64,000 bases of DNA from Sulfobacillus sp. (GCA_027343695.1 DAHWKJ010000056.1:62001-126000), one strand, 5' to 3'; positions 43,610-52,863 are shown, counted from the first letter of the stretch. Numbers and translations are program-made. The notes: generated from the sequence alone by a model not told the origin.

Positions 43610-44680
43610 TTGGCGAAGACCGTAGTGCTAGGGTTAAGCGGCGGCGTCGACTCCTCGGCGGCCGCCGTTTTATTACAAAGACAGGGATACAACGTGGTCG
43701 GTGTCACCATGCGGCATTTGCCCGCGGAAACCACTAATAGTTGCTGTTCGTTGGAGGCGATTGTGGATGCCCGGAGGGTTGCCAAGAAACTCGGGATTGC
43801 CCACCATCTGGTTGATGTTGAACAGCCATTCTTTGAGAAAGTGATTCAACCGTTTGAAGAGGGGTACCTAGCGGGTACGACCCCCAACCCCTGCGCTCTC
43901 TGTAATCGCAATATTAAATTCGGCGCCATGTGGGATTGGGCTAAGGACCATGGTGCAGATTATCTGGCAACGGGACACTATGTCCGGGTGCGTCAGACGG
44001 ACCAGGGTTATGAGTTGTTGCGAGGGCGCGATCGCGCCAAAGATCAAAGTTATTTAATGTATACCTTAAATCAGGCGGATCTGGGGCATCTGATGTTTCC
44101 CATTGGGGAATACTCCAAAGAAGAGAGCCGCGCCATTGCAGAAGACAGTGGGCTCGTGACCGCACACAAACCCGATAGCCAGGAACTCTGCTTTGTGCCG
44201 AAGAACGACTATCAGGGATACCTCATGGCGCATCGGCCGGAAGCGGTACAGCCTGGAGAAATTGTGGACACCAGCGGCCGCGTGGTAGGCCAGCACCAGG
44301 GAGTGGCTTTTTATACGGTGGGCCAACGGCGGGGCCTTGGGGTTGCGTTTGCCGAACCACATTATGTGGTGGCTTTGGATGCGAAACAGAATCATGTGGT
44401 TGTGGGTTCTCGCGAACAGGTCGAGACGATGCGGGTCGAGGTAGAGGATACCCGGTATGTCGCAGGTAATCCGGATGTGGCCAGCATTCTCACCGGAGAA
44501 GCTAAAATCCGTTACAATATGGAACCGCGGTCGGCATCCTGGGAGATTGGACTCGAGGCGACCGCCAGTCTTAGGTTTAATGAGCCACAGTGGGCGTCTT
44601 CTCCTGGACAGGTGGCGGTCCTATATCAGGGTGAAGTCTTGGTGGGAGGAGGGAAAATCGTCCGAACTCCCCACCGGTAG
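43610..44680 (+). CDS. mnmA: tRNA 2-thiouridylase MnmA
   Basis: MnmA thiolates U34 of tRNA for Lys, Glu and Gln. The 356-residue protein has the P-loop-like S-G-G-V-D-S-S, catalytic cysteines in N-P-C-A-L-C-N and Q-E-L-C-F, and the tRNA-handling T-G-H-Y and D-Q-S-Y segments. TTG 43610 is one base after the rrf2 stop. The cysteine desulfurase that usually lies next to mnmA is absent, so sulfur may come from SufS (59265-60491) or another desulfurase. Confidence 0.95.
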   Translation: MAKTVVLGLSGGVDSSAAAVLLQRQGYNVVGVTMRHLPAETTNSCCSLEAIVDARRVAKKLGIAHHLVDVEQPFFEKVIQPFEEGYLAGTTPNPCALCNRNIKFGAMWDWAKDHGADYLATGHYVRVRQTDQGYELLRGRDRAKDQSYLMYTLNQADLGHLMFPIGEYSKEESRAIAEDSGLVTAHKPDSQELCFVPKNDYQGYLMAHRPEAVQPGEIVDTSGRVVGQHQGVAFYTVGQRRGLGVAFAEPHYVVALDAKQNHVVVGSREQVETMRVEVEDTRYVAGNPDVASILTGEAKIRYNMEPRSASWEIGLEATASLRFNEPQWASSPGQVAVLYQGEVLVGGGKIVRTPHR

Positions 44681-44692
44681 GAGGTTTGGACA

Positions 44693-45205
44693 ATGGTCAC
44701 TCGTTGGCATCTTATCAATTTACCGGTGAGGTTGGTCGGGCGGGCCCGGCACTGGACGGTGGTCGAAAATGTTGTGATCTCCTGGCCTGCGGGCCAGGTT
44801 GAGGGGTTTACGCTCCATTCGGGTCCGTTTCGGACCCTTTTTTTGCCGGTCGGGCCCGGCGTCGCAATTACTCCTACAGGGATCGAGTTCGCACATCGCG
44901 GGCTTGTCGAACGTCGATCTCGGCGGTGGGTTAAACAAAAAATTCGGGAAGATTGGGTTACGCGCCGGATTCCGGTGCATGACGCACTGGATCAGTTGTT
45001 GGGCAATATAAAAGACGCCGTGATTGATGAGAAAACCGTTGAGGTTACTGACTTGGTCATCTCCCAAGGACTGCTAGCGGATTTGTTAGCGGGGAGTTTA
45101 CGGTTGCCGCTCGCGACATTAGCACTGAACGAAAATGGGCCGGAAGAGACTAAAATTCACGAGCTTGGGCACGCTAAACGTGAGGCGGACAAAACTCCAA
45201 AGTGA
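44693..45205 (+). CDS. PRC-barrel domain protein (YrrD-like)
   Basis: The 170-residue protein contains two PRC-barrel-like halves: an N-terminal G-R-A-R-H-W-T ... W-P-A-G-Q-V-E-G-F segment and a second one at about residues 95 to 140 (P-V-H-D-A-L ... V-T-D-L-V-I-S-Q-G-L). Bacillus YrrD, in the same neighbourhood, has this layout. Molecular role unknown. It lies 12 bases after mnmA. Confidence 0.65.
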   Translation: MVTRWHLINLPVRLVGRARHWTVVENVVISWPAGQVEGFTLHSGPFRTLFLPVGPGVAITPTGIEFAHRGLVERRSRRWVKQKIREDWVTRRIPVHDALDQLLGNIKDAVIDEKTVEVTDLVISQGLLADLLAGSLRLPLATLALNENGPEETKIHELGHAKREADKTPK

Positions 45206-45218
45206 GGCGTAGTAGGGC

Positions 45219-45413
45219 GTGGTGATTGATCCAATGTGTCCCTTGTGTCAGGGACGAAATGTGGGAAAAGTAGGCACCGGTCAGTTTTACTGTTGGGAAT
45301 GTTTCATTGAGTTTCAGATCAGTCATCGAGGAGTCCGCATGTATCGGGTAGAGTCCGATGGCGAATTATCCAAGATTGAACCCGACACGGGGTTAGAGGG
45401 GGTCACATCATGA
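45219..45413 (+). CDS. Small zinc-ribbon protein
   Basis: The 64-residue protein has C-P-L-C (residues about 7 to 10) and C-W-E-C (about 25 to 28), a treble-cleft or zinc-ribbon pair, followed by a short beta segment. GTG 45219 or 45222 may be the start. It overlaps the next ATG by four bases. Function unknown. Confidence 0.6.
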   Translation: MVIDPMCPLCQGRNVGKVGTGQFYCWECFIEFQISHRGVRMYRVESDGELSKIEPDTGLEGVTS

Positions 45414-45607
45414 AACGATATATGAACGGCATCGTCACCGGAGCCTTGGTGGGTGCGGTCATGACCGGGGTATGGCTGCTGAACCGGCCACGGCCAAGTT
45501 TAGCACGGATGGCTATTCGGAGTGCCCGCCGGGTGGGTCCCAAAGCATTTCGGGTTGCTAAGTCGGGTGGTCGCTTAGTACACATGGCTAAGCGCCGTCT
45601 CGGTTAA
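45410..45607 (+). CDS. Small membrane-anchored basic protein
   Basis: The 65-residue product has one N-terminal glycine-rich membrane segment (about residues 6 to 24) followed by a strongly basic tail rich in R and K. The layout is like YtxH-type small anchors. It overlaps the zinc-ribbon gene (ATGA) and sits 22 bases before the AI-2E family transporter gene. Function unknown. Confidence 0.55.
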   Translation: MKRYMNGIVTGALVGAVMTGVWLLNRPRPSLARMAIRSARRVGPKAFRVAKSGGRLVHMAKRRLG

Positions 45608-45629
45608 GTATTTGTTGGGGAGATCTTAG

Positions 45630-46685
45630 GTGGAAATCGGATCACGGTTATCTCAAAGCCCCTTGCGATGGTACCGCTGGGGGCTTTTGGTTGTCTTTGC
45701 CGCAGGGGGCATGGGATTGTTATGGCTCACACGGTCGGTATTGACGCCGTTTCTGTTTGCCTTGGTATTGGCCTACTTATTGGCCCCCTTGGTCGAAACG
45801 TTTGTACGGCATGGAATCCGTCGGGTGTGGGCGATTCTTATGGTCTATGCGTTATTGGGAATCGCCATGGCGGCTGTTATTATTTACATGATCCCCCTAC
45901 TGGTGCAAGAAAGCGTGCACGTTATTCACATGGTCCCAACTCTGGTGTCTAGTGCCCAGGGTAGCTGGGATGTGTGGTTGAGACGATTGCATCAGGCGCC
46001 CATTCCGGCTTCGCTGAGAGCGGCTATTAACGGGACGGGCACCCACCTCCAAGGCCAATTGTTAGGGGTGCTTAAAGGCTTAATTGGAGCCATATTCGGA
46101 CTGGTTCCAGGGGTCTTAAGTCTCATTGTTGCTCCCGTTTTAGGATTTTATTTCTTGAAAGATCTTGAGCGGATTCGAATGCGGTTTTGGGATATCGTTC
46201 CAGTTGAATGGCGCAGCTCCATGTTTAAGTTAGGATTCGATGTGGACCGGGCGTTGAATGGATTCATTAGAGGGCAACTTACCGTTGCGCTTGTGGTTGG
46301 CGTATTGTCGACGATTTGGGTCTTTATCCTCGGCATTCCCTTCCCGATTCTGATTGGTGCGCTGGTCACTTTGACCGATGTGATTCCCTATGTGGGACCG
46401 ATTGCGGGCGCCTTGCCTGCCGTTTTGCTAGCACTGAATATGTCGCCCTTAACGGCTCTCTACACTATTGTCGGGTTCGTCGCGATACATCAATTAGAGG
46501 GCGCTGTCATTGCCCCTAAAGTGATGGGCGAGTCGGTTGGGCTTCATCCGTTAGTCGTGGTGTTTGCGATCTTAGCCGGTGGGGAACTCGGCGGGATTGT
46601 GGGACTACTCATCGCGGTGCCAACCGCGGCGGTCCTTAAAGTGCTTTTAGGTCACCTGTATCGTCGTCTCACCATTCCCCAGTGA
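45630..46685 (+). CDS. AI-2E family transporter (YrrI-like)
   Basis: The 351-residue membrane protein has about seven or eight helices in the AI-2E transporter pattern: paired N-terminal helices, a long amphipathic region, P-V-L-G-F-Y-F-L-K-D, then G-Q-L-T-V-A-L-V-V-G and D-V-I-P-Y-V-G-P-I-x-G-A-x-P. Members export various solutes or act as Na+/H+ antiporters; the substrate is unknown. It starts at GTG 45630. Bacillus yrrI also lies just before alaS. Confidence 0.85.
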   Translation: MEIGSRLSQSPLRWYRWGLLVVFAAGGMGLLWLTRSVLTPFLFALVLAYLLAPLVETFVRHGIRRVWAILMVYALLGIAMAAVIIYMIPLLVQESVHVIHMVPTLVSSAQGSWDVWLRRLHQAPIPASLRAAINGTGTHLQGQLLGVLKGLIGAIFGLVPGVLSLIVAPVLGFYFLKDLERIRMRFWDIVPVEWRSSMFKLGFDVDRALNGFIRGQLTVALVVGVLSTIWVFILGIPFPILIGALVTLTDVIPYVGPIAGALPAVLLALNMSPLTALYTIVGFVAIHQLEGAVIAPKVMGESVGLHPLVVVFAILAGGELGGIVGLLIAVPTAAVLKVLLGHLYRRLTIPQ

Positions 46686-46692
46686 TCGTGTC

Positions 46693-46722
46693 TTGACCAC
46701 CTTCGACCGGGATCGGTACAAT
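46693..46722 (+). promoter_or_regulatory. Sigma-A-type promoter of alaS
   Basis: TTGACC (46693-46698) and TACAAT (46717-46722) are 18 bases apart. The predicted leader is about 55 bases, too short for a T-box. Confidence 0.7.
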
Positions 46723-46783
46723 AAAACAATTGAGGAAAGATCTGACCCAATAGATTGGTAAAGGGCAGTGAGTGGGGGGCATC

Positions 46784-49402
46784 ATGCGGTCCAAAGAGAT
46801 TCGGCAACGCTTTATACGATATTTTGAGGAAAATGGTCATCAGTCGGTGCCTAGCTCGCCGTTAGTTCCCGCTGGAGATCCTACGTTGTTATTTACCAAT
46901 TCGGGTATGGTGCAATTTAAAGACGTGTTCATGGGGCAGCAGTCACGTCCCTATAGCCGTGCAGTGTCGGTGCAAAAGTGCATGCGGGCTGGCGGAAAAC
47001 ATAATGACCTTGACCAGGTGGGGAAAACCGCCCGCCATCAAACTTTCTTCGAAATGCTAGGGAATTTTTCTTTCGGGGACTATTTTAAGGCCGAGGCCAT
47101 CCGCTTGGCTTGGAACTTTTTGACTCACGAACTGCAACTGAGCCCCGATATTCTTTGGGTCACAGTACACGAAACCGATGACGAAGCAGCTCGTCTCTGG
47201 GTAGACGTGGCAGGGGTGCGGCCAGAGCGGATCGTTCGCCTGGGTGAGGATAACTTTTGGGCTATGGGTGAAACGGGCCCCTGCGGACCTTCTAGTGAAA
47301 TTTTTGTGGACCGCGGTCCGCGCTATGCATGCGGACCGGATTGCGGTCTCGGGCGTTGCGACTGTGACCGACTCCAAGAGATATGGAACTTGGTATTTAT
47401 GCAATATAATCGGGGAGCAGATGGCTCGCTAACGCCCTTACCTAGGCCCAGTATTGATACGGGGATGGGATTAGAGCGAATCACCGCGTATTTAGAAGGC
47501 GTTGATAGTAACTTTGATACGGATCTTATTCGACCCATCATCGATCGCGTAGCGGAGATTTCTGGAAGACCATACAGTCGTGGCTCCTCAGGACTTTCCC
47601 ATCGCGTGATTGCCGACCATGTCCGTGCGGTGACTTTCTTGTTGGCTGAGGGGGTGTCATTTAGCAATTCCGATCGAGGATACGTCATGCGCCGCATATT
47701 GCGGCGTGCGGTTCGTTACGGCTTGCTTTTGGGCTTTGAAGAAGCCTTTTTATGGAAGCTCGTGCCGGTGGTCGGTGAAGTCATGGGTGAGGCCTATCCC
47801 GAAGTGATTCACGGCGCCGATGTGCTCCAGCAACATATCCGTGACGAAGAAGAACGCTTTAGGACGACTTTGAAGGCAGGAATGAAGGTGCTTGACGAGA
47901 AGCTCTCAGACCTGGCCCCGGGGGACACGCTGGATGGAGCCATTGCGTTTCTTTTAGCAGACACCTATGGATTCCCGTTGGATCTCACGGTGGATGCTGC
48001 CGTTGAGCGGGGCATCAACGTAGACCAAGAGGCCTTCCTGGAACTTCTAGCGGAACAACGCGAAAGGGCCCGGGATGGGCGCGCCAAAGTGTCTCAGAGT
48101 CTTCCTAGCCAAGGCATCACGGAATTTGTAGGGTATGAATCTCACACACTAAGCCACGAGACATTGGAAACCCTCTATATCGGCGAGGACCGGGTAAACC
48201 GTTTGGTCACGGGCGAAGTGGGGTGGGCATGGTTACACCGCACACCCTTTTATCCCGAAGGGGGCGGGCAGGTTGCGGATATTGGGCATATCGCGGGGCC
48301 TAGTGGCTCGGGACGCGTGATTGACGTAGTGCGATCTGGAACCGATATTTGGCACCTGATAGAAGTCTTAGAGGGGCAGATTGAGGTCGGTGATGCGGTC
48401 GAGCTTGGCATTGATCTCAATCGAAGACAAGGGGCCATGCGTAACCACACAGGCACTCATTTACTCCATGCTGCCTTACGCCTTGTGCTTGGGGAGGGCG
48501 TGCATCAGACCGGGTCCTTGGTGGCTCCCGACCGACTTCGTTTTGACTTTTCCTTTCCTCGTGCGGTGACTGAGGACGAAATCGATCGAGTGGAGGATTT
48601 GGTCAATACATGGATTTTAGAGGACCGTGTGGTAGATACTCAACAAATGGCCCGGGACCAGGCTGCGGGTGAGGGAGCTCTGGCGTTTTTCGGAGACAAA
48701 TACGGCGACGTGGTGCGCGTGGTAACGGTCCCTGGCGCTTCCAAAGAGCTCTGTGGTGGCACTCACTGCCAGAGCACGGGCCAGATTGGGCTTTTTGCTG
48801 TGGTGTCGGAGTCCAGTGTCGGAAGCGGTTCTCGCCGCTTGGAGGCCGTCACGGGATGGAATGCGCTCCAGCATCTCCGAGCGCAACGCCAGATCGTGTC
48901 AAGCCTTCAAGACATCTTTCGAGGCGCTGCGCCCGAATCGTTGCCCCAACGTGTATGGGATCTCGCCGAATCCTTGAAAAATCGGGAGGCAGCGCTCACT
49001 GACTTGCGCCGACAACAGCACGAAGAGAAAGGTCGGCAATTACTGGGCCATGCGCTGATGCTGGGTGATCTCCAGGTGGTAGTGGAAGAGGTCGCTGTAG
49101 ATTCTCTTGAACAGTTGCGCCAAGTCCTCGATGGAGCGAAAGATCGGCTTGACGCCGCAATTCTCGCTGCCAGGCATGGCGACCGCGCGTCGTTCGTTGT
49201 ATATTTAGGGAGCAAGGTTAGGGATCACGGACTGGACGCAGGGAGCGTCGTTAAGGCTCTAGCCCCGTTAATCGGGGGCGGGGGCGGAGGTAAAAAGGAT
49301 TTGGCTCAGGCCGGTGGAAAGCAACCCGAGGGGATTCCCGCACTCTTGGAAAGAGCCCGAACATTGCTAACGGAACACCTCGTGATGAGTAGCGACCGTT
49401 AG
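46784..49402 (+). CDS. alaS: Alanine-tRNA ligase
   Basis: The 872-residue class II synthetase charges tRNA-Ala. It has the catalytic N-terminus (F-T-N-S-G-M-V-Q-F-K-D-V-F), K-C-x-R-A-G-G-K-H-N-D-L-D, E-M-L-G-N-F-S-F-G-D-Y-F-K, an editing domain with H-T-G-T-H-L-L-H and C-G-G-T-H-C zinc ligands, and a C-Ala domain with G-G-G-G-G-G-K. ATG 46784 follows GTGGGGGG; an in-frame GTG at 46772 lies at that site. Confidence 0.97.
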   Translation: MRSKEIRQRFIRYFEENGHQSVPSSPLVPAGDPTLLFTNSGMVQFKDVFMGQQSRPYSRAVSVQKCMRAGGKHNDLDQVGKTARHQTFFEMLGNFSFGDYFKAEAIRLAWNFLTHELQLSPDILWVTVHETDDEAARLWVDVAGVRPERIVRLGEDNFWAMGETGPCGPSSEIFVDRGPRYACGPDCGLGRCDCDRLQEIWNLVFMQYNRGADGSLTPLPRPSIDTGMGLERITAYLEGVDSNFDTDLIRPIIDRVAEISGRPYSRGSSGLSHRVIADHVRAVTFLLAEGVSFSNSDRGYVMRRILRRAVRYGLLLGFEEAFLWKLVPVVGEVMGEAYPEVIHGADVLQQHIRDEEERFRTTLKAGMKVLDEKLSDLAPGDTLDGAIAFLLADTYGFPLDLTVDAAVERGINVDQEAFLELLAEQRERARDGRAKVSQSLPSQGITEFVGYESHTLSHETLETLYIGEDRVNRLVTGEVGWAWLHRTPFYPEGGGQVADIGHIAGPSGSGRVIDVVRSGTDIWHLIEVLEGQIEVGDAVELGIDLNRRQGAMRNHTGTHLLHAALRLVLGEGVHQTGSLVAPDRLRFDFSFPRAVTEDEIDRVEDLVNTWILEDRVVDTQQMARDQAAGEGALAFFGDKYGDVVRVVTVPGASKELCGGTHCQSTGQIGLFAVVSESSVGSGSRRLEAVTGWNALQHLRAQRQIVSSLQDIFRGAAPESLPQRVWDLAESLKNREAALTDLRRQQHEEKGRQLLGHALMLGDLQVVVEEVAVDSLEQLRQVLDGAKDRLDAAILAARHGDRASFVVYLGSKVRDHGLDAGSVVKALAPLIGGGGGGKKDLAQAGGKQPEGIPALLERARTLLTEHLVMSSDR

Positions 49403-49425
49403 AAATCAAGAAAGGGGTATGAGCC

Positions 49426-49701
49426 ATGGAACCATCGGACGAAACTCGGCGGTTATGGGGTCATCAAGAGGCGCTGAATCAGGCTGATGCGATTTTGCGA
49501 GAAGTCTATAGCGCCTTGAAGGACAAGGGATACAACCCGACCAGCCAACTAGTGGGATATCTACTGTCTGGCGATCCGGCGTACATCACGAGTCATCAGG
49601 GTGCCCGTAACCTTATCCGTCGCGTGGAACGTGATGAGTTGCTGGAGGAGTTATTGCGTCAGTACGTCAATCAATTGGAACGACAATCCACCGATGTCTG
49701 A
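49426..49701 (+). CDS. ireB: IreB family regulatory protein (UPF0297)
   Basis: The 91-residue protein has the near-invariant [21 protein letters not shown]-x-Y-I-T segment and [11 protein letters not shown]. In enterococci IreB is phosphorylated by the IreK kinase and affects cephalosporin tolerance; its mechanism elsewhere is unclear. The order alaS-ireB-ruvX is conserved in Firmicutes. The end overlaps the next gene by eight bases. Confidence 0.93.
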   Translation: MEPSDETRRLWGHQEALNQADAILREVYSALKDKGYNPTSQLVGYLLSGDPAYITSHQGARNLIRRVERDELLEELLRQYVNQLERQSTDV

Positions 49702-50470
49702 ACGCATAATGGCCCTAGACGTAGGGGATAAATGGATAGGGGTGGCTCTCAGTGACGAACTCCGGATCCTGGTCTCCACCAAACCGGCTTTGAAGCGCAC
49801 TGGGCCAGTCAACGATATAAAAACCCTATTGGGATGGGTCACTGAGTGGAATGTCAGTGAAATTGTGGTAGGATTGCCATTGAACATGAATGCAAGCATT
49901 GGGCCGCAAGCAGAACGTACGTTGGCATTTGTCGCTCAGTTGCAGGAAGCGACCACGTGCCTCGTCACGACATGGGACGAGCGGTTAACCACCAAGCAAG
50001 CAGAAAGACTATTAGTGGAACGAGACGTGCGCCGCGACCAGCGGAAGAGAATGGTTGACGGTGTGGCTGCAGCCTTGATTTTGGAGGCGTATTTGAATTC
50101 CCGACGTAATCCCACCAATGCGGGACACAAGGCACAAAAATATGGTTCAGAGGAGACCGAGATGGCTGACAACGATAACGACTTAATGGCCCCAATGGGC
50201 GACGAAGACGACGAGATTATTACCCTGACTGATGAGGATGGTACCGAGCACGAATTTGTGGTGGTCGATGTCATTGAAGTGGAAAGTCTGGAATATGCCA
50301 TCTTGTTGCCGATCGACACCGAAGATGATGAAGAGGCGGAAGCGGTAATCTTGCGTCTAGAAAAAGATGCCGATGGAGACGATATTTTGGTCGACATCGA
50401 TGCGGAAGACGAATGGGAGAAAGTGGCGCAGGCCTATGAAGAACTCCTCGAAGAAGATCCAGAAGAATAG
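49694..50470 (+). CDS. ruvX: RuvX (YqgF) Holliday-junction-type nuclease fused in frame to a DUF1292 domain
   Basis: One 258-residue frame holds two domains that are separate genes in Bacillus. Residues 1 to about 138 are Ruv[13 protein letters not shown] (first metal aspartate), V-G-L-P-L-N-M-N, and W-D-E-R-L-T-T, an RNase H-fold 16S rRNA-processing or Holliday-junction nuclease. A linker of about 20 residues follows without a stop, then a very acidic DUF1292 domain ([15 protein letters not shown]). ATG 50162, with AGGAG six bases upstream, could also start DUF1292 alone (102 residues). No stop codon lies between. Confidence 0.85.
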   Translation: MSERIMALDVGDKWIGVALSDELRILVSTKPALKRTGPVNDIKTLLGWVTEWNVSEIVVGLPLNMNASIGPQAERTLAFVAQLQEATTCLVTTWDERLTTKQAERLLVERDVRRDQRKRMVDGVAAALILEAYLNSRRNPTNAGHKAQKYGSEETEMADNDNDLMAPMGDEDDEIITLTDEDGTEHEFVVVDVIEVESLEYAILLPIDTEDDEEAEAVILRLEKDADGDDILVDIDAEDEWEKVAQAYEELLEEDPEE

Positions 50471-50490
50471 CGTCAAAGGAGCCTCTGTGT

Positions 50491-51525
50491 GTGCTAATGT
50501 CAGAATTTCAACCCGGACGTAAATCGCGGCGGTCATGGGGACGCTGGCTGGGGGCGGTAGCGCTAGCTGCCGTCCTTTTTACCGTCGGATACACCTGGTA
50601 CGTGTTTCAGCCCGTGTCGATGCATAGCACGCAATACGATTATATTACGGTGATGCCGGGCCAAAGTGCCGACAGTATTGCGGCGATGCTCCAACAGCGA
50701 GGGATTATCCGATCCAGTTTGGCTTTTCGGATTCTTAGTCGTTTAGATCATTTATCTCGGACATTGAAGAGTGGCGTCTATCGCCTCTCACCTGACCAAA
50801 GCCTGACACGCATTCTGCATGGGATGAGAGACGGGAACGTCGTGGTTATTAAAGTGACCATTCCGGAAGGGTTTACGGTGCGTCAGATCGTGTCCCGGTT
50901 GGTAGGGGACCACATTGGTTCGTTGGCGCAGTATCGGCGGCTAGAATCCGCACCATTTCCGGGGATGCCGAAGCCTTTAAAGGGGGTTAGGGATCCCCTC
51001 GAGGGATTCTTATTCCCAGCCACCTATTCGTTTCCCTATGGCGTGACCGCGCGACAAGCGCTGGAGACCATGTGGCAAACCTTTCAAACCAAGACCAAGA
51101 TGCTGTACCGCACGTCGCACACGACGTTGAGCTACGGGGAGTGGGTCACCTTGGCGTCGATTGTGCAACAGGAGGATAAAAACCCTCAGGATGCCCCTAA
51201 AATAGCAGCCGTATTTTTGAATCGGATGAAGATCAAGATGCCGTTTCAATCCGATGCGACGGTGCGCTATGCTTTAGGCCGCCAAGCGGCGGCGGGTTTA
51301 ACCTATGCCGATTTACAAGTGGCGTCACCATATAATACCTACCTGCATTTAGGCCTTCCTCCAGGTCCTATTACGAACCCGGGTCTTATCGCGCTTCGGG
51401 CTGCCCTGCATCCCGCCCCGGTCCCGTACCTATATTTTTTGGGATTACGTAATGGAAGTGATTTATTTGCCACGACCTACCAGCAACACTTGGCCAATAT
51501 TGCGTATGCCAACAGCCATCCTTAA
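50491..51525 (+). CDS. mltG: Endolytic murein transglycosylase MltG
   Basis: MltG cuts nascent glycan strands at the membrane. The 344-residue protein has an N-terminal membrane helix (about 19 to 38), a LysM-like subdomain (V-M-P-G-Q-S-A-D-S-I), and the YceG catalytic domain with L-E-G-F-L-F-P-A-T-Y, catalytic glutamate E228 in A-S-I-V-Q-Q-E-D, and Q-S-D-A-T-V-R-Y. GTG 50491 has AAAGGAG nine bases upstream; ATG 50497 is the alternative. Order ruvX-DUF1292-mltG is as in Bacillus. Confidence 0.93.
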   Translation: MLMSEFQPGRKSRRSWGRWLGAVALAAVLFTVGYTWYVFQPVSMHSTQYDYITVMPGQSADSIAAMLQQRGIIRSSLAFRILSRLDHLSRTLKSGVYRLSPDQSLTRILHGMRDGNVVVIKVTIPEGFTVRQIVSRLVGDHIGSLAQYRRLESAPFPGMPKPLKGVRDPLEGFLFPATYSFPYGVTARQALETMWQTFQTKTKMLYRTSHTTLSYGEWVTLASIVQQEDKNPQDAPKIAAVFLNRMKIKMPFQSDATVRYALGRQAAAGLTYADLQVASPYNTYLHLGLPPGPITNPGLIALRAALHPAPVPYLYFLGLRNGSDLFATTYQQHLANIAYANSHP

Positions 51526-51561
51526 CGATGTCTAGAATCCCATATTCTGGGAAATACTTTC

Positions 51562-51593
51562 TTTAATTAAACCTTGAGGTTTGATTAAAGGAG
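51562..51593 (+). promoter_or_regulatory. Hairpin abutting the ribosome site of the pseudo-PBP gene
   Basis: TTTAATTAAACC (51562-51573) pairs with GGTTTGATTAAA (51578-51589) with one G-T pair and a TTGA loop. Its last three bases are the first of the ribosome site AAAGGAGG (51587-51594). Folding could limit ribosome access; it could also end mltG transcription. Confidence 0.5.
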
Positions 51594-51603
51594 GATCCTT
51601 CGT

Positions 51604-52863
51604 ATGGCATGGGATCGTCGTGTTAAAGTGGGGTCATCAGCGGCTGGAGTTGTGGCTCTGTTATTGGCGGGGGCCTGGTACATATTTAGCCAGGCGCCGA
51701 CACCGAAGGGATTTCGTATGACGCCAACCTCCATCGCACATCCATTATTGGACCGACCTTTAGAAGGTATTAGTGGACAACCGTTACTGGGGCAACGTCG
51801 GGTTCCTGTACTCATGGTGGTACCCGATCAGTTGCCGGGTTGGGTACGCAAAGATCTTAAAAGCCATGTCCGGCCCGTTTTTCTCAAAGAACACCAATTC
51901 TTATGGGACGGTACGTCGGTATTGTTCAATAAGGCGCGGGGGTGGTCCGTATCTGGGCTCTACCCGACCTCGGTGCTGGAATGGGTGCCTCTTGCGGCAA
52001 TGTCTCATCGACTCGTCAATGCCTGGGCCAAGGGTCACGACGGGTATTCGGTCGGTCCTCTTACACCCCAGAGGGGGATGTTTGTTTGGGGAACGCCGGA
52101 CTGGACTCCCGAGCGTCTGTCGTGGAGTACAAAACTTACTCGTCTGAGCGAATCCGTTCTGAACAGCGGGGGTGCCCTGGCTGTCATTGATGGAGAAGGC
52201 CGGGTACGGACGTTGGTCGCCAACCCAAATCATCGGGGGATCGCCTGGGAACCCCGTCCTGTGGGACTCGGATTAGTGCCACCGCTAACCGCCGAGGCCT
52301 TAGGGAGTCAAGGTATTTTGCTAAAAATAAAGGGCTCCTCGAATTTACTGGGCCAACTCGCCAATGCTTGGGGGGCTCATCCAATTATTCAAGGGCTCCG
52401 CCTCCTTGGCATGGGGGACCCGACCACGCTGTCGGGACAACCGGTTCAGAACCCACCCTTACCCAAATCGGCGGTCTCGGTCATGAGCCAGGGCCACGCC
52501 TTGTGGGCCACGCCCTTAGAAGTTGCACGTGCCTACCTGCCATTTGTGCGACAGGGTCTCATACCAACACTGACGGCAAGCGCGACACCGTCAACGCTAA
52601 AGACCCAAGGAGTACCCTTGGTGGCGACAGCCTCTAACCTCAATCAAGTGGCATCAGTCCTCCCCGCAGTGATGGCGGATGGTCTCAAGTTCTCTGTGTG
52701 GCGGCCCGACGGGAATTTTGCCGTGGCATTTAGTCAGGCCGATGGAGGTATGGTGGTGGTGGCCGAAGGGCCTGCAACACAATCCATTCTGCAACTTGTG
52801 CATGTGGTCGCCGGGTGGATGCACCAAAGCCATTCCGTAAAAAAACAGGGAAAATTGAAGTAG
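51604..52863 (+). CDS. Degenerate penicillin-binding-protein transpeptidase, membrane-anchored
   Basis: The 419-residue protein has a short cytoplasmic N-terminus, one helix (about 10 to 30), and an outer domain whose second half follows a PBP transpeptidase: G-G-A-L-A-V-I-D-G-E-G-R-V in the first strand, S-S-N at the SxN position, L-G-M-G-D-P-T, and M-S-Q-G-H-A-L-W-A-T-P-L-E-V-A-R-A-Y. The S-x-x-K (here the P-V-G-L-G-L-V segment) and K-T-G motifs are missing. It is probably not a transpeptidase and may be a structural or regulatory partner in division or sporulation. The assignment is from motif order only. Confidence 0.6.
   Translation: MAWDRRVKVGSSAAGVVALLLAGAWYIFSQAPTPKGFRMTPTSIAHPLLDRPLEGISGQPLLGQRRVPVLMVVPDQLPGWVRKDLKSHVRPVFLKEHQFLWDGTSVLFNKARGWSVSGLYPTSVLEWVPLAAMSHRLVNAWAKGHDGYSVGPLTPQRGMFVWGTPDWTPERLSWSTKLTRLSESVLNSGGALAVIDGEGRVRTLVANPNHRGIAWEPRPVGLGLVPPLTAEALGSQGILLKIKGSSNLLGQLANAWGAHPIIQGLRLLGMGDPTTLSGQPVQNPPLPKSAVSVMSQGHALWATPLEVARAYLPFVRQGLIPTLTASATPSTLKTQGVPLVATASNLNQVASVLPAVMADGLKFSVWRPDGNFAVAFSQADGGMVVVAEGPATQSILQLVHVVAGWMHQSHSVKKQGKLK

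Noticed and set aside
46723-46783. T-box leader for alaS
   Set aside because: The predicted leader is about 55 bases and lacks a T-box core and terminator.
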